DNA of 64,000 nucleotides from Symbiodinium natans (taxonomy: Eukaryota > Sar > Dinophyceae > Suessiales > Symbiodiniaceae): the NCBI GenBank assembly GCA_905221605.1, contig CAJNDS010000079.1:165001-229000 (forward strand), written 5' to 3'. This document shows, piece after piece, positions 9,768-21,861 of this stretch. The position numbers and the translations under genes were made by a program. The notes under the pieces are model-generated. The model saw only the letters and a list, made by a program, of their open reading frames with translations. It ran no database searches and had not been told where the DNA came from. The stretch's first letter is position 1. Each line of letters opens with the position of its first letter.

Positions 9768-10741
9768 TCGGTGCGGATCGAGATCTCGCTGCTCAGTGGA
9801 GCATCTCCATCGATGCCGAGCCTGAGTCGTCTTGTGGACTCGCTGCGTCGCAATGCTCAGGTAGCCACTGGGCTGCTTTCAAGAAGGTTAGTATAGGGGC
9901 CTTGGTAATAAGAATAGGTTTTTTTGGGTTATTATATTTATAGAGACCCCTATGTTAAACGGTTAAACTTACGGGGCTTAGGGCTCAGGGTTTCGGATGC
10001 AGGGTTTCGGGCTTAGATTCGGAGGGAAAAGATTTGGGATAGTAGGCAAGTCAAGGGTTTTCCTCATGTTTGTCGTTTGGCTGATTTTTCCTTAGCAGCT
10101 TCCCAGGCGTTGGACGCCAGCCGCAGCCGGTTGCTGAGCCCGGCGAAGAACTCAGGGGAGCTCTCTTCATGGTGAGAGCAGCGAAGTCCCGGAGCTCAGA
10201 AGCATGTGAAGGAGGTCGCAGCTTCTTGGAGGGCCTTTGCTGCCCTTCTGACGGGTTGTGACCTCCTCCCTTTTGAAGGCGACTGCAGCGATGCAGAGGG
10301 GCAGCTGAATGCGAAGCAGCTTCGTGGGACGTGGCAAGCTTTTGCTGCCATACTCGGCGATGGATCCGTTGTGGGAGTGCAACTGACCAGGGAGGTGACA
10401 GCAGCGCCGCCCAGGGCCAGCTGAGACATGTAGGGCAAATCCAGGCTTTCGACGGTGCTTTCGCAGCGCTTCTTTCCGACGGATCGGTCGTGACTTGGGG
10501 TGATGCCACTTCCTGGTGGAGATAGCAGTGCTGTTCATGAGCAGCTGGAATGTAGAGCAAAGCCACGCTTCTCGAGGTGGTTTGTGTGGGCCACCCTCAG
10601 CGATGGATCTCCTGTGACCTGGGGCACCAAAGACTGCGGCAGTGATAGCAGAGCTCTCGTGGAGCACATGTTGCCTGGACGGACGACTGAGCTGCGCCCT
10701 CTGGAGCTGTTGAGGTGCGAAGCTCGCCCTAAACCCATCTA
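9764..10741 (+). pseudogene. RCC1-repeat (HERC-like) protein, broken copy
   Basis: A possible N-terminal piece at 9764-9893 reads SVRIEISLLSG and looks like the ubiquitin-like start that often precedes such repeats in dinoflagellates. From about 10200 the RCC1-type signature appears repeatedly: AFAAILGDGSVV (10348), AFAALLSDGSVVTWGD (10458), and TLSDGSPVTWGTKDCG (10590). The copies lie in different frames: one shift near 10385 and another near 10510. RCC1 repeats form a seven-bladed propeller used as exchange factor or E3-ligase scaffold; here about three blades survive. The frameshifts and lack of clear introns between blades suggest a decayed copy. Confidence 0.6.
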
Positions 10742-11685
10742 GTCCCTGTACAGCTTTGGGAGGAAGAAGGGAGGGAGGAGGTTTCGGGCATTTCGAGCTT
10801 GGCTACTTTTGGGACTCCAAGGTTTGTTGGGTTTGGCACCGGACTGTCTTGTCAGCGTCCAAAATGCAGGGACGAAGTTCTCTTTTCGTGTGAGTGCAGA
10901 GCCATAGGCGGGCAAGCCGCGCAGGGAGGTTCTTGCGTGGGGAAACTAGCGCAGAGACACTAGCGAGAAGGGAGTTGCACAGAGTCATTGTTGCATTGCC
11001 TCGTGCATTCGGGCCACTCGCCGTCTAGTTTGTTCTGTTCGGGAGAGCCATCGAAGGAGGACCGGGGGTGCGATTCACGGATTGTGCACATGCCAGACAT
11101 GCGTCTTTTTGAAATCATGCAGTCACTGTGGGCAAGATGTGGATGGTTGTTTCTGCTCCGAACTGCCTCGCAGACGTACAACCTAGCCCTCTCATGAAAG
11201 GCTCCTGGCGAGGCTACCTTTTGCAAACTGTTCAATCTGGAAAAGATATAAGATTTGTCAGCACATAAGACCGGCAGAAAGAAGAAAGATACGCAAAAAG
11301 GCCGAGTCGCTAATGGCAACCCGCTTTGGCCAGAAGCCCAGCGATTCTCTTCGCGAGTTGCGGCGTGAACTCATCACCTGTGTAGCTTGCGGGGCAATGC
11401 CTAGTCTCTGATGTCACCGGTGGGCAGCCCTGTGCGTGAACTCAGCGTTTTCCTTGCGCCAAGGTCTGGAACATGTTGCAACTGACTTGGGCACCGGACG
11501 AGGCAAGCGCTGTGGTCAAAGTGAAGCTTGCCAGGGCATCGGGTCATCTGCAGATGACGACTGAACTGACTGAACCATGCAGCCAAAGCCTGTGCACATC
11601 TTTGGCGTGATGATAGCTTGGTTTTTGTTTCGGTTCGGAGTTTTATGAGCTCGAGGCTCCTCGCCCGTCCCCATTTTGTCCCAAA
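10742..11685. other. Spacer without recognised gene
   Basis: No inverted-repeat element, TTTAGGG cluster or coherent exon was seen. Confidence 0.4.
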
Positions 11686-11689
11686 GCTC

Positions 11690-14112
11690 TCTTCCCTTGC
11701 GGATGGCCGAGTGCTCCAACTTCTTTGGCTTTGGGCCCTAGCTGTGGCCCAGGAACTGTCGGAGCCCACGGCCGGGCCTGGATGGCCGAGTCTAGGCAGA
11801 AGCACGGGAGGTGGGTGATTTTGTGCAGGCGTACGGCTCGGCAGCCTTCGACAACTTAGCCAAGACGTCCGCAGACGCCTTCAACTGGGACTCCTTTGCA
11901 GACGGGGTTGCCTAGACCAAGAATTATGCCAACCCGGGCAAGAGCTGGGACGTCGCCTTCGGTCTGGGTGCCGGGGCGATCAAGCTCATCTCTGACCTGG
12001 ACTCAGACAAGCCTTGGACAAAGGTCGTCCTGGATGTGGGCAACGCTGTTCTGCCAGCTATGGCCCTGGTGCTGGATGGCATTAACCCCTTTGTTGGGGC
12101 GGCCTTTAGCTTTGGACTGTCGGTGCTCCAAGCATTCACGGCTGCCAAGAGTCAGCTCAACTTGGCTCAGGTCTTGAGTGATCTCCGCAAGCAGATCCTG
12201 GAAGAGGTGGAGGGCTACGTGTCCCAAGAGTTTGCGCAGCGGGATCGGAATGACGCCAAAGCTGCGGCGGTGCAGGCAACCAACTTCTTCCTGAAGGATT
12301 GGAGATGGACATGCTCAGAATCTTCCGGCAATGCCTCGCAAATCTGGTCCTGCAAGCAGCAGAAGGCGGCCTTCACAGATGCAATGAAGTCAGAAGTGCT
12401 GAATCCTGAAATACTGCGGACGGTCTTTGGAGAAAGCTGCGTGGACCCAGACGGGCGGCCCGTTGAAGATCCGAACAAGATTTGCGCGGAGTTTCAGTCC
12501 GAGACGCTGCTTTGGAACCAGTCGGCCTTTGTGGAGATGTACCTTCAGAATTCACAACTTGATTGAGTTCTATCGCCTGCACCCAGAGGCTTACCACGAA
12601 ATGAAGCGGCGTCGCACATCTTGACGGTCGCCAAGCAGTGCCAAAGCCTCTTGACGGCCTCCGCCTTGGGATTCGTGCTGCAGCGTGACAACAAGTTGCT
12701 GAACCGGCCGTGGCCATTGACAGCGTTCTACTCCTATGAACATGGGCATCCATTTGGTCCCTGGGATCCCTGGAGTGAAAATTGCGTGGACGATCCCTGG
12801 AGATTCCTGTGCAACTATGGAGTCGGTGATCAACAATGTGCCGACTGCCAAATCTTGGAGCCAGACGACGACCAGGCACTCAGAGACCACTTCACTGCCC
12901 CAGCTGCTGGATGGTATTTGCTGGAGAGAGCTGAATGCATGCCCATGGTGCGAGATGCCTGCGATCCCTTGTGCCAAAGCGAGTTTGCTCAGTGCAGGGG
13001 TCATGGAGACGTTGAAGGGGGTCTTCAACGAAGTCCCACGCTGCAGCTCTGCTGTGATGCAACCTTCTTGAATCTTCGGGGAGAGATGAGCTGGGTGGCG
13101 GATGGCTCGCAGCTTGCGATTGCGTACCCCAGCGGTTCCAGGGTTTCAAGCCCGGTCTACTGGCAGGAGACCTGGTTTGGTGGGCCGAAGCATGTATTGG
13201 AGCAGGCCTTCTGGGACGAGCAGGCAGTTGAAGGCGTGATTGCCATGTCTGCTGCCCCAAACATGACATGGAGGGCTTCCCTTGTGCAGACCTCAGGGCA
13301 CACCTTCCTGGAAGTGCGAGACATGAGTGGCAAGAGCATGCAAGTTGGAGGTCGCCTCTGGTGGCCAGCTCATCGCAGTGAACTTTCTTCTTGATGACCC
13401 GCCCGAGAGTGACAGCGGGATTCGCTTCTACAGGTCCTCGGACCTGAGGTGAAAGGCTTCCATGCTCATGTGACGGATCTCGTCCATGACGTGACTGGCC
13501 TCAGCTTCAGCAAGGATGGTCGGGTCTTCGCTGCCAGCCACACAACAACCAGCCACACAACAACCAGCCACACAACAACCAGCAGCGGCACTGATCCGGA
13601 AATTTTCGACGGATCAGCAGAGACGGCGACTGCGACTGGCCCCCCGCCGGGCAGTTTAGATTGAACTGCAGCCTGACCCGATTGCAGGGGTACGTCCCTG
13701 GTTTGCTTCCTTTGACTGGGGCCCGGATGAGTTGGGCAACGAAGATGGGCTGTTGGTGGCGTCCACTGTCAATAACTACGTTGAGTTCTGGCGCATCGAA
13801 GCAATGAGTGACAAACGCGACAGCAGCGACTACTCGTCCGTAAACGTCACCCTGCTTCGACGGCTACAGTTTTCGAAATCCTGGAAGATCAAGCAGGTGC
13901 TGCTGAGCCCCGGAGGATCTGGAGCCGTGGCTCTCGTCTACTTCCCCGGCGGTGGACCACCTTCCACTATCATGGCAGTGACCCTCACGCACTCTGATGG
14001 AGTTCCTGCGCAGGGCATGCAGGGCGTGCAGGGCACAGGGGGCACGGAAGGCACGGAGGGCGTGCAGGGTGCACAGAGCACAGGCGCCAAGTTCCTGAGC
14101 AGAGCCCCATGA
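11690..14112 (+). pseudogene. Secreted/membrane helical and propeller-like protein, intronless broken copy
   Basis: A signal-peptide-like stretch (LLWLWALAVAQ, near 11718) is followed, in shifted frame, by a helical region from about 11805. This reads well except for an in-frame TAG at about 11911. The frame shifts again near 12540 and 12612, and further breaks occur near 13390, 13460 and 13660. The second half has recurring strand patterns (MSWVADGSQLAIAYPSG, LSFSKDGRVFAAS, LLVASTVNNYVEFWRIEA), as in WD40-like propellers. Over 2.4 kb no TTTAGGG-bearing intron interrupts it, unlike its neighbours, which suggests a retrocopy. The helical first part faintly recalls pore-forming helical bundles, but I cannot support a toxin assignment. 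A 15-bp unit with AACAACCAGCCAC occurs three times at 13541-13585. Confidence 0.5.
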
Positions 14113-15548
14113 CCTCGTGGTCAGTGGTGATTTTCGATGACTGGTGAGGTCACATCCTTTCTGACTTGCAGTGAAGTGCTTGGGACCAGCAAAAGTCTTA
14201 GGGCAAGCCGTTATGATGGGCAGAGAGTGCAGCGTTAGCACTTTGCGCCTTTCCATTAATTCGCACCCTGAGTTTAATCGTGTTTAAGAAGTTTTGGTCA
14301 ATGGTGAGGTGTGTGCGAGGCCACATCCTTTACAGGCACAGGCTGCACTATTGACACCCTGCGCCTTTTCACGTAGATTTCGTGACGAAGTGCGCTTCTC
14401 CAAGTTTGAACTGCCTTGGCTGAGTCTCTCCGGCCTGGTTCTCTGCGGCCATGAGATCCTGACATGCGGTTGCGGTTAGGTTTAGGGTTTATAGGGCTTA
14501 TTATAGGATTTGTAGGATCTATAGAGTTTAGGGTTTAGAGTGTCATGCGGTGTCCACTTGCCTGCAGTTCGCCTTAACATGTCTTGGACTGCTCACCCAA
14601 GTCCCCAAGTCGGCCCACGCCTAACTTCAACTACTATTCTGAGCGACCCACAAAAACACGAAAGATCTTCTTCCTTATGAGAGGCAGATAGTGATTATTG
14701 TCTTCTTTCTTTTTGTTTGGGGGGGGTTCTTAAGCAAACAGTACTCAAGATACCGGCACTCGAGGCACAGGTAGCCGTAGATACCCGTTTCCTGCTTTCC
14801 TGCTCGGAGCTTCCAGGTCTGGCCGGCGGCAAGCCCGGGCCCTCAGAGTCTGGCCTTCGAAAGGTTCAGTTGAGGGTTGAGGGTTCCCATAATGGCAACT
14901 GCAGCTCAGCCTGCGAGCCTCCCACATGCAAGTTGCATTTTGGAAAAAGAAACCTCGTTGCACACCGACTGAAGCCGGGCTGGTTAGCCGAATCTGTTGG
15001 TGGCTCTTCACAAATGTGGCTTCTACATATTTCCATTGAGTCAATGCTCTACCGCGTTGTCCTGGGTTTGTCGCTTGCGAGTTGAGAGGCAGGGCGCGTT
15101 CTCGCACCGTCCCTTCCATTTTACCTCTTGATCACAAGCTCCCCTGAAGCTCAGCTGGAGCTATCGGTTTACATCTGAGCACACTGGATCGACATCACCA
15201 GGTCTGCTGGTTTATAGGCTAGCAGGGTTGAACTCGGAGGCAGGCGGGCAGGCAGCCCAGGCAGGCAGGCCAGGCAGGGAGGCGCTCACGAAAGGCAACA
15301 ATTGAACAACTTGGAAACCGCCACCCCGAAAAAGGGTCACTCCGAGGATGAGATCATGAGAAGCGGATCGTGATCTGAGCTGGGCCAAGGAGTGCTCGAA
15401 GTCTCCGAGTAGTTGTGGTTCAGGGTGGGCTTGGGTGGTCTGTCAGAGCGCTTAGAGAAGTTGGGTCAGAGGTCTAAGAATACTAAGAGTATGCTTTCAG
15501 CTGCCTTGACGGTCTGCCGTGCGCATGACCTGGCTAGCTTTGATTATC
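14113..15548. other. Spacer with a degenerate direct duplication
   Basis: Two similar stretches lie about 150 bp apart. Near 14135-14245 there is GACTGGTGAGGTCACATCC and then TTTGCGCCTTTCC; near 14300-14375 there is GGCCACATCCTTTACAGG and then CCTGCGCCTTTTC. A GCAGGCAGG-rich stretch lies at 15238-15282. No gene recognised. Confidence 0.4.
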
Positions 15549-15783
15549 CTTGGCTTGCCGCTGAGTGATGGTCTAGGCTTTCTGCCTGGAGGGTCTCCAT
15601 GCCTTGCAAGTCGAACGCGTTCTCGAGCCAGAAGTGCAGCGACACATATGAGGATCGCTCATCTGACAGGCGCTCGCCCCAAAAAACTGCGTTGTTCAGC
15701 CTTTTTCTACATTTTGTGTCAAGTGAATGCGCGGCCAATGCACCGGGTCCAAGCAAGCCCAGGCAAGGCAGTATGCGTTGGAG
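15549..15783. repeat. Dispersed repeat, copy 1
   Basis: Closely similar to 26974-27263. Shared landmarks in order are GAGTGATGGTCTA, GGAGGGTCTCCATGCCTTG, CAAGTCGAACGCG, GTGTCAAGTGAATGCG, CCAATGCACCGGGTCCAAG and GCAGTATGCGTTGGA. No protein sense is evident on either strand. Confidence 0.7.
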
Positions 15784-15807
15784 AGACGACAGGGCATTGA
15801 GGTTTAC

Positions 15808-15910
15808 GAAAATAGGGGATCCCTAGTACAGATCCTGAAACAATCCAAATAGTATGATTCCCTCATAATAAGGACCCTAATAAGGTACCCCCAAAATCGC
15901 AAACCCCCCA
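15808..15910. mobile_element. Family C inverted-repeat element
   Basis: Ends GGTTTACGAAAATAGGGG and (inverse) CCCAAAATCGCAAACCCCCC. It contains GGGATCCCTAGTACAGATCC and AATAAGGTACCCCC. Confidence 0.6.
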
Positions 15911-16418
15911 CATGAGCTCTTGAGAGTTTTTGTGAGGGCTTTTGAGCCGCGCAGAGAGAGAGGGAGGTCAAGCGATCCGTGAACTCTCCGCAGCCACGAT
16001 GCAGCAGAATCACGCGGAGCAGTGTAGTTAAGTAGTTGCTGCTAGGCATCTGCGATTGGCAGCGCTCAAGCCGTTAATCTGCTCTTAAGGTCGATTGTGG
16101 CATAGCTTCCCTGATGTTGCGGAGGTGACAGCATGTGTACGATGAGTTTTTTAAGTCGGCCATCGAGGTTCTGCCCACCGCTGCTCACATCCACAGTGCA
16201 AGTACTTGCTGTGCCATGAGCAGTTGCTTTGGATTTTTCAGCTGGGGCATCTCACAACCAGGCACGGGACACTGGCAAGCGATGTCTTATGCGAAGCCTC
16301 GTCGATAACGCAGTGCTGTATTTCGATGCTTTTCTCGGAGGTCCATGTGACGTGCGGCCCCAAAGACGTGGTCATGCGTGTGCCTCAAGGATATCTCTGG
16401 TACCGACTGCTGGTCTTT

Positions 16419-16527
16419 CTTGGGGACCAAGAGAACCCAAAAATTGGGGGTAATATGCCTATACTACTCTAATCCCTATCAAGGTAGATGAACCATAAAC
16501 CCTTTTAGGGCTCATCAGCCCCCCAAG
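16419..16527. mobile_element. Family A element
   Basis: Ends CTTGGGGACCAAGAGAACCC and GCCCCCCAAG. GTC follows the right end, and GTCTT precedes the left. Confidence 0.65.
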
Positions 16528-16626
16528 GTCCCAGCTTTTTTCCACTGCTTCAGGTGGCTGAAGACCTGGACTCTGTCGGAGTTTGCGCGGGTGTGTGGGC
16601 CCTGTCCTGGGCGTGGCTTCTATGTA

Positions 16627-16715
16627 GGCTTTCGGGACCCCAAATTTTGATCCTCAAATAGTAGAATCCTCTTTGTATTAAGCCAGTAAGGTACCCTAAT
16701 GTCGGAACCCCCCTA
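16627..16715. mobile_element. Family C element
   Basis: Runs from CGGGACCCCAAATTTTGATCC through AATAGTAGAATCC and AAGGTACCC to GTCGGAACCCCCC, with the same order of blocks as the other C copies. Confidence 0.5.
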
Positions 16716-17044
16716 TCTATTCTATTAACTTGTAGTTCGATGATTCGATTGTCGAGTTTGCAGCGGTCTGCGACGTTGATCCCTTTCAACTGCGCCGAGA
16801 CCATGAGCATGTGGCAGCCAAGCTTGCTGAAGACACGGTCAGATGAAGGTCGCGGCCCGAGCTGTGCAGTCGCGTGAGAAGCGAGGATGTGAGGACTCAT
16901 GAGCCATGCTGGGTTGCGCCCTTGCGGGTTGTACGCTGTCGTTCCGGGGGCGCGCGTGACGAAGATCTGGCAGCGACAGAGACCCTTCGTGTTCGGCTCT
17001 GCTCAGCTTGTGTGACCCGCAGGGGTCCCCAAACAAAAACCAGC

Positions 17045-17154
17045 ATTGGGGGACGAAATGAGCCCCACAAGGGTTTTTGGCTCATATACCTGAATAGGAA
17101 TTCTAGTAGTAAAGGGCATATGACCCCAATTTTAGGGTTCATTTGGTCTCCAGG
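17045..17154. mobile_element. Family A element, worn ends
   Basis: Ends ATTGGGGGACGAAATGAGCC and GGGTTCATTTGGTCTCCAGG. The internal TATACCTGAATAGGAATTC block is typical of the family. Confidence 0.6.
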
Positions 17155-19212
17155 GAAGGAGGAAGCAAAGTCGGGGTTGCACCCCTCCATTCGGCCTCCG
17201 GCCTATAATCAACCTTTGCCCCTCACCTCTACCGCCCAAGTGCCTCCAGTCCACACACTTCACATGGGCGTGGCAGGGCGGTCCAGAGGGTTTGCAGGGT
17301 TGGTGTATGTTGGTATGTTGGTGCGCACTAGCCCGACTTCGCGCGGGCTTCTGGAACCCTCTAACGCCCCAGAGCTGTTTTCAGGATTTTCAACCTACAG
17401 TGCGCAGCTCCTGCGGCGCATTTGGTGACAACTTGCCCCCCCCACATCCTATACACCTGCAGCAACATATCGTACATGTTCCCACGCCCCGCCCCCCCCC
17501 CACATCCAAAACAACACCGGCCGCAAGCCTGTTGCTTCCCAACCCCAACCCCCCCCCCCTTCGTATATTACCCCCCACGCTGAACGCCTTCAGTTCGTCC
17601 CACCTGTGTCCAAACCCAGCAGTGGAGGGCCCTAATTGTGAATTGAGACTACGAACTCTTGCACAGTGCTTGACTTCCTGAGGACTTTGCGAACCACCGA
17701 GCGGGTCAGTAGCTGAGTTTTCCTTGTCGGCTTCCCCACAGCAGCGCCATGCTGCAGGCAGCACTGCCTGATGTTTTCTGGCTGGCTTGAGGCGCCATCG
17801 CAATGCATCCCAACAAGGATGCACAGCTCACAAGGCTGTCGGGAAGCGTTAGCAGCGTTACCGTGTCGTATGTCAGTTCAGATACGTTCTCTGGCAGGCA
17901 TGTTTCTGTATTCCTGAAGACGTGGAGTTCGGCGACTGGGTGAAGGCTCGGTGAAAGTGTCGCCGTGATCACAGACTCTCACAGAATGGCTGAAATGGAA
18001 CCCAGGCAGAGATTGGCTGCAACCTAGAGAAGGAAAAGGAGACACGGACTGTGCTGGACTCTGGAAGCTGGGCTGTGTCCCGAAGGCGCAATGATTCTGA
18101 AAATTTGCGCAGCGCACTTTTGGGGAGTTCACGGGGGATTTCGGGGGGCTCTGGCAACAATACTAGGGGGGGTACCTCTTATTGGGGGTCTTGGATTATA
18201 TAAGGGGGGTCCTACTATTGAGGGTCTAGTTTCGGGGGTCCCCCTACTTTCGGAAACTCCCCATTCTGGGATCTCTTCCAGCCGCAGGTTGCCCAAAGAT
18301 CTCGACGAAAATTTGGAGCGAATGGATGACGACTCTAGCCGATACATGCCACTGGCGTCTGCCTGCAGTGCTCGCCTTAGTTCAGCAAAGGTTCTTTAGG
18401 ATCCCCGGCACGGCTGCGCCAGTCCTTCGGACTCTGCAAGAACCGTGCCGGCACGAATCTTGCTGGGCTTCAATGAACGCAGTCCGCCAAGTAGGACCGG
18501 TCCACCTCTACCACACCATCAATCCCCCAAATAGCAATGAACCTTACACCACTTCCCCCACAAGTCACACCAGGCGTAACCCATGATCATCAGTTGCTGC
18601 AGCGCCAAGTTCTCATGAGCGTTCCATGGTTGTGGTCAAGAGAATAGTATTCCTGATATCATAAATCTGACCATCGTGATTCCTGATCGTAGTCTCATCA
18701 CTCGAACGATCCTCCAACTAGTCGACAAGTCTGGGCTGGATGTCCAGGGGCACAGGCCAAACCAATCCCTTCATGCCAAGCGTCACCTATCCTAGGCATA
18801 CTTGGTACCCCGGCAGTATACAGCTTCCCCAGAGGGTCATTATCCGCGCACCTACCCCCACAAAGGATGCCGCGCCCCATCCTCAACCCATCCTCAACCT
18901 GGCCCTCGCTGATGCGTGACTTCGTGATTTCTTAAGTGCACTGTGCGCGCCGCGAGCAAGTCGCGCATGCTGCGCGTTGCTCCGGCAACACTGAGGTTCG
19001 CGCGCCCCTTTGAGTCGGCGCTCTGCACGCTGCCCTCGTTTTGCTGCAGACGGGCTGCCAGTGAATCTTGCCGAGGCCAGTGATGACCCGCGTTCTAGAC
19101 CTAGATGTTGCCGAGCAAAAAAGGCGAACACGATGCAGATTCCCATAAGAGGTCGCCATGCTTTGTGCGCATCTGCATGCGACTCAAAAGCGCCCAGAAG
19201 ACATCTTCTCGC
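17155..19212. other. Gene-poor stretch
   Basis: It contains C-rich tracts near 17430-17570, one probable family C relative (18117-18266, ends GGGGAGTT...AACTCCCC) and no recognisable gene. A short piece near 18280-18395 (LPKDLDENLERMDDDSSRY) has plausible protein sense. Confidence 0.35.
18117..18266. mobile_element. Family C-like element
   Basis: Ends TTTTGGGGAGTTCACGGG and TTTCGGAAACTCCCC. Internal blocks are GGGGGTACC, GGTCCTACTATT and TTTCGGGGGTCC. Confidence 0.45.
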
Positions 19213-19325
19213 GAACCTTGGGAACAAAATGAGCCCTGAACGGGTTTATGGTTCATATTCCTCCACAGAAGTTATAGTACTACTGTGTATGTGACCCCAA
19301 ATTTAAGGTTCATTTGGTCCCCAAG
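19213..19325 (+). mobile_element. Family A introner candidate with GA donor
   Basis: Starts GAACCTTGGGAACAAAATG, ends TTTGGTCCCCAAG, and is followed by a repeated GAA. Removal joins CTC-GC to G-AAT-GGC, giving L-L-A-N-G-I-T-L-R-F across the junction. The host gene (roughly 19140-19470) is unknown, so this is weaker than the copies in recognised genes. Confidence 0.6.
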
Positions 19326-19493
19326 GAATGGCATCACCCTTCGTTTTCACGTGATCGACGTTTCGGATCTTTCGTCTGCCGGCGAGGGTTTCGCCATTGC
19401 GGGGGACGTGGGGGGGGGGGAAGACGTCACATGTTCGGTGGACGTGGCCTACGTGATGTATTCGCAGTAGTTGCAACAAGTCTAACGCCTGGC

Positions 19494-19550
19494 AGTACCT
19501 TGGCGACCAAAGAGCCCTAAAAGGGTTTTTGGTTCATATACCTGAATAGG
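19494..19550. mobile_element. Family A element, 5' half only
   Basis: GTACCTTGGCGACCAAAGAG, then the family's GGTTTTTGGTTCATATACC and CTGAATAGG blocks, then unrelated sequence; the right end is lost. Confidence 0.6.
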
Positions 19551-21273
19551 TGATAGATGTCCAAGCAATTCTCCCGCAAGGCGGATGCAGAATGCAGCGG
19601 GGCTTGCCCTCGACAGGGATTGCTGGACCTGACATTTTGCAAGTCACCTGTCGTGCAGCAAGTTCATGATTGTGATGTTGAAGCGTTCAGACGTCACCTC
19701 TGCGTTTCGAAGTCGCACGAATTTAAGAAGAACATCGGTTACTAACGAACTGCGATTCTCGCTGCACATGTCTGTGGTCTAGTCCAGACCCCGCCCAGTC
19801 GACCACAGGAAGGGAACACTGTAGCTCTTCCTCGAGACAGCTGGATAACGCATGAGCCGTGAGACCACGACGAAGAAAGCCGTTGGTTGCTGGCCAATGG
19901 CTGCTTTGGACATGATTTACATGTAAGACATATTCTGGCTTTCGGTGTTTTCTGCATTGCCACTGTAATTTAACAGCAAAACTCGCAGTCTTCGAATGTC
20001 TTTTTTTGTTTTGCCTGGGTGGAAAAGACATCGAGCGCTATTTGGACCAACTGCAAACCACTAGTGTGGTCCAACAATATAGTCCAGGCATCCATTTCCC
20101 CAGAGTGCCTGTACTATGCTTTTCTACTTCATGACAAACTTAGGCACGCTAAGCCAGTCTATACAAGATCTGACTTGTTGTGAAAATAGCGCGCTGTGCT
20201 ATGCCACATGTGCTATACTCGACCACATGACACTCCACATGTGGCAACGCAGAATCATTACGTGCAACTGCTACGTTGAGGCCTGCTACGTTAAGGCCTG
20301 TCTTCCACGATTCAAAGAGTAGCCTTTCTCACAGAAACAAAAGTGTCCGTATTGTTGCTCGTTGTCATGGTGCAAACCCATGGTTTCAAAACCGACATGC
20401 TCAACTGTGGCATTCACACACGCGCAAGCCACAGGTACGAACACAACGTGAGGTCCGTCAGCTTCACCACTTCTATTGGTGTACAAACATGATACACATG
20501 CTATTTAGCAGCTGCGTGTGGCATTGCTGTCACCAGTGTGTGTCATCTGAGTTGCCTCGGCAGCTCTGTTTGTTCACTTGGTGGTCTGAGGTTTCCAAAT
20601 GCGGTCGCGGAGCACCTGTCGGTAACCGGCCACAATTCTTATTTGCTAGTTTCTCAAAGTTGGGGGTCCATAGATATATATATATATATATCTCACCCAA
20701 TACAGCAATATCCCTATCAGATTAGAAGAATGGGGACCCCAATTTTGGAACCCCCAATCTTGCTGCTGGTCGATTCAAGCTCGCCGAAGCGCTTGGAGCA
20801 CTTCAACGCAGCTAAGGTACGTGATTACACTCAATTTCGGACTTCTTGCCGTGGAGTGTACCAAGAATTGCACGCAAAGGCTGGGCCCTAAGGTCGCTTG
20901 CAGCTTATCACGATGATCTGCAGTGCACAAGTCGCTGGGTCTTTGTGCGAAGCGTGTTCTGGATTCCAGGCTTTTCTGCAGCACCTCATTCACCTGATGA
21001 ACGCAAGGCACATTGCATCAACGGTTCTCGTATCCCCTCACCTCAAAACCCTAGCTGTTAGCTTGAAATGCAGGAGGCGTTAGCATGCAGTGCACAGTGC
21101 ACGTCTTGAGGCCGGGCATTTCTGTGGTGGCTGGTGAGTCTCGCAAGATCTCAGAGGCAGACAGAGAGTCCTTCTGGCGAAGCAAGGGCGAAGACTCCCA
21201 CATCTTGCAAGAAGGTGTCACAGGCGTGGGACTTGCGGCTTGATACGTTTTGATGCTTTGGATCTGTTAAGCC
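19551..21273. other. Gene-poor stretch
   Basis: No gene recognised. A probable family C copy with an internal TA repeat lies at 20656-20758. Confidence 0.35.
20656..20758. mobile_element. Family C-like element with (TA)n core
   Basis: Left end TTCTCAAAGTTGGGGGTCC; right end CCCAATTTTGGAACCCCC. A TA microsatellite occupies 20671-20690. Confidence 0.4.
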
Positions 21274-21861
21274 TTGAACCTCGAAGCCCCTTTTGGGCCC
21301 CTGACCTCATGCGACGCAGGACTGTGGACCGTCCTCCGAAGTGCCAATACATGGCGAAAAACCTGGCCGGAGCTCTTCGTTTCTTTTCCTGCATGGTTGC
21401 GACAGTACTGCTACGGCACGGATTACGATACAGTTGGCAAGCACGCCCAGCATACGCTGGTGGCTTGTGCGAGATACTTTTTTGCGAATGGCACAACAAA
21501 GGATGTGAGGCACCTCTTCGTCAAGGATGCTATCCATTTGCTGCGGAACGGACGGGATGAGATTCGCATTGAAATCTGTGGTGCCTTGTCGTACTGCAGA
21601 GCAGACTTGCTCGGTAGATTCAACTACGCATGCGCAGCGGCCTCGCTGGAAGCATGTGAGCGCCGACGCCGCGGACTCTGTCGCCAAATTGCCTTCCTGG
21701 CATTAGTAAGGTTCGCAAGATATGATTTCAGTCTGCACAAGCTTATGCGGGAGAAGCTCTGGGAGCTATTCAAGTCTGCACCGGAGCTGATGTTCGACAC
21801 TGTGGGCATCCTGCTGCTGGAGCTGACAGTTGTCGATGCCGTCGTTGCCCTGACATGCTGA
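21274..21861 (+). CDS. Hypothetical protein, about 195 codons
   Basis: One open frame runs to a TGA at 21859-21861. It has no ATG at its left edge, so it is probably an exon. The translation has a normal composition: a W-rich start, SCDAGLWTVLR, then several amphipathic helices, including RRRRGLCRQIAFLAL and a hydrophobic tail near VGILLLELTVVDAVVAL. I do not recognise the family. Sequence just downstream (about 21880-22040, VAATSTVKKIQSEI) also reads sensibly and may be a further exon. Length and composition, not homology, support it. Confidence 0.4.
   Translation: MNLEAPFGPLTSCDAGLWTVLRSANTWRKTWPELFVSFPAWLRQYCYGTDYDTVGKHAQHTLVACARYFFANGTTKDVRHLFVKDAIHLLRNGRDEIRIEICGALSYCRADLLGRFNYACAAASLEACERRRRGLCRQIAFLALVRFARYDFSLHKLMREKLWELFKSAPELMFDTVGILLLELTVVDAVVALTC

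Larger units (their letters stand above)
16206..16847 (+). other. Possible exons of an unknown gene
   Basis: Two stretches have plausible protein sense: about 16551-16620 (VAEDLDSVGVCAGVWALSW) and about 16740-16847 (DDSIVEFAAVCDVDPFQLRR), separated by a family C element. No family recognised. Confidence 0.25.

Noticed and set aside
11805..12560. Insecticidal-toxin-like helical domain
   Set aside because: The resemblance is only in helix content and spacing; no diagnostic motif was found, so no toxin name is given.
15606..15617. GCAAGTCGAACG, as in the start of 16S rRNA
   Set aside because: Only about 12 bases match; the rest of the rRNA is absent. It belongs to the dispersed repeat shared with 26974-27263.
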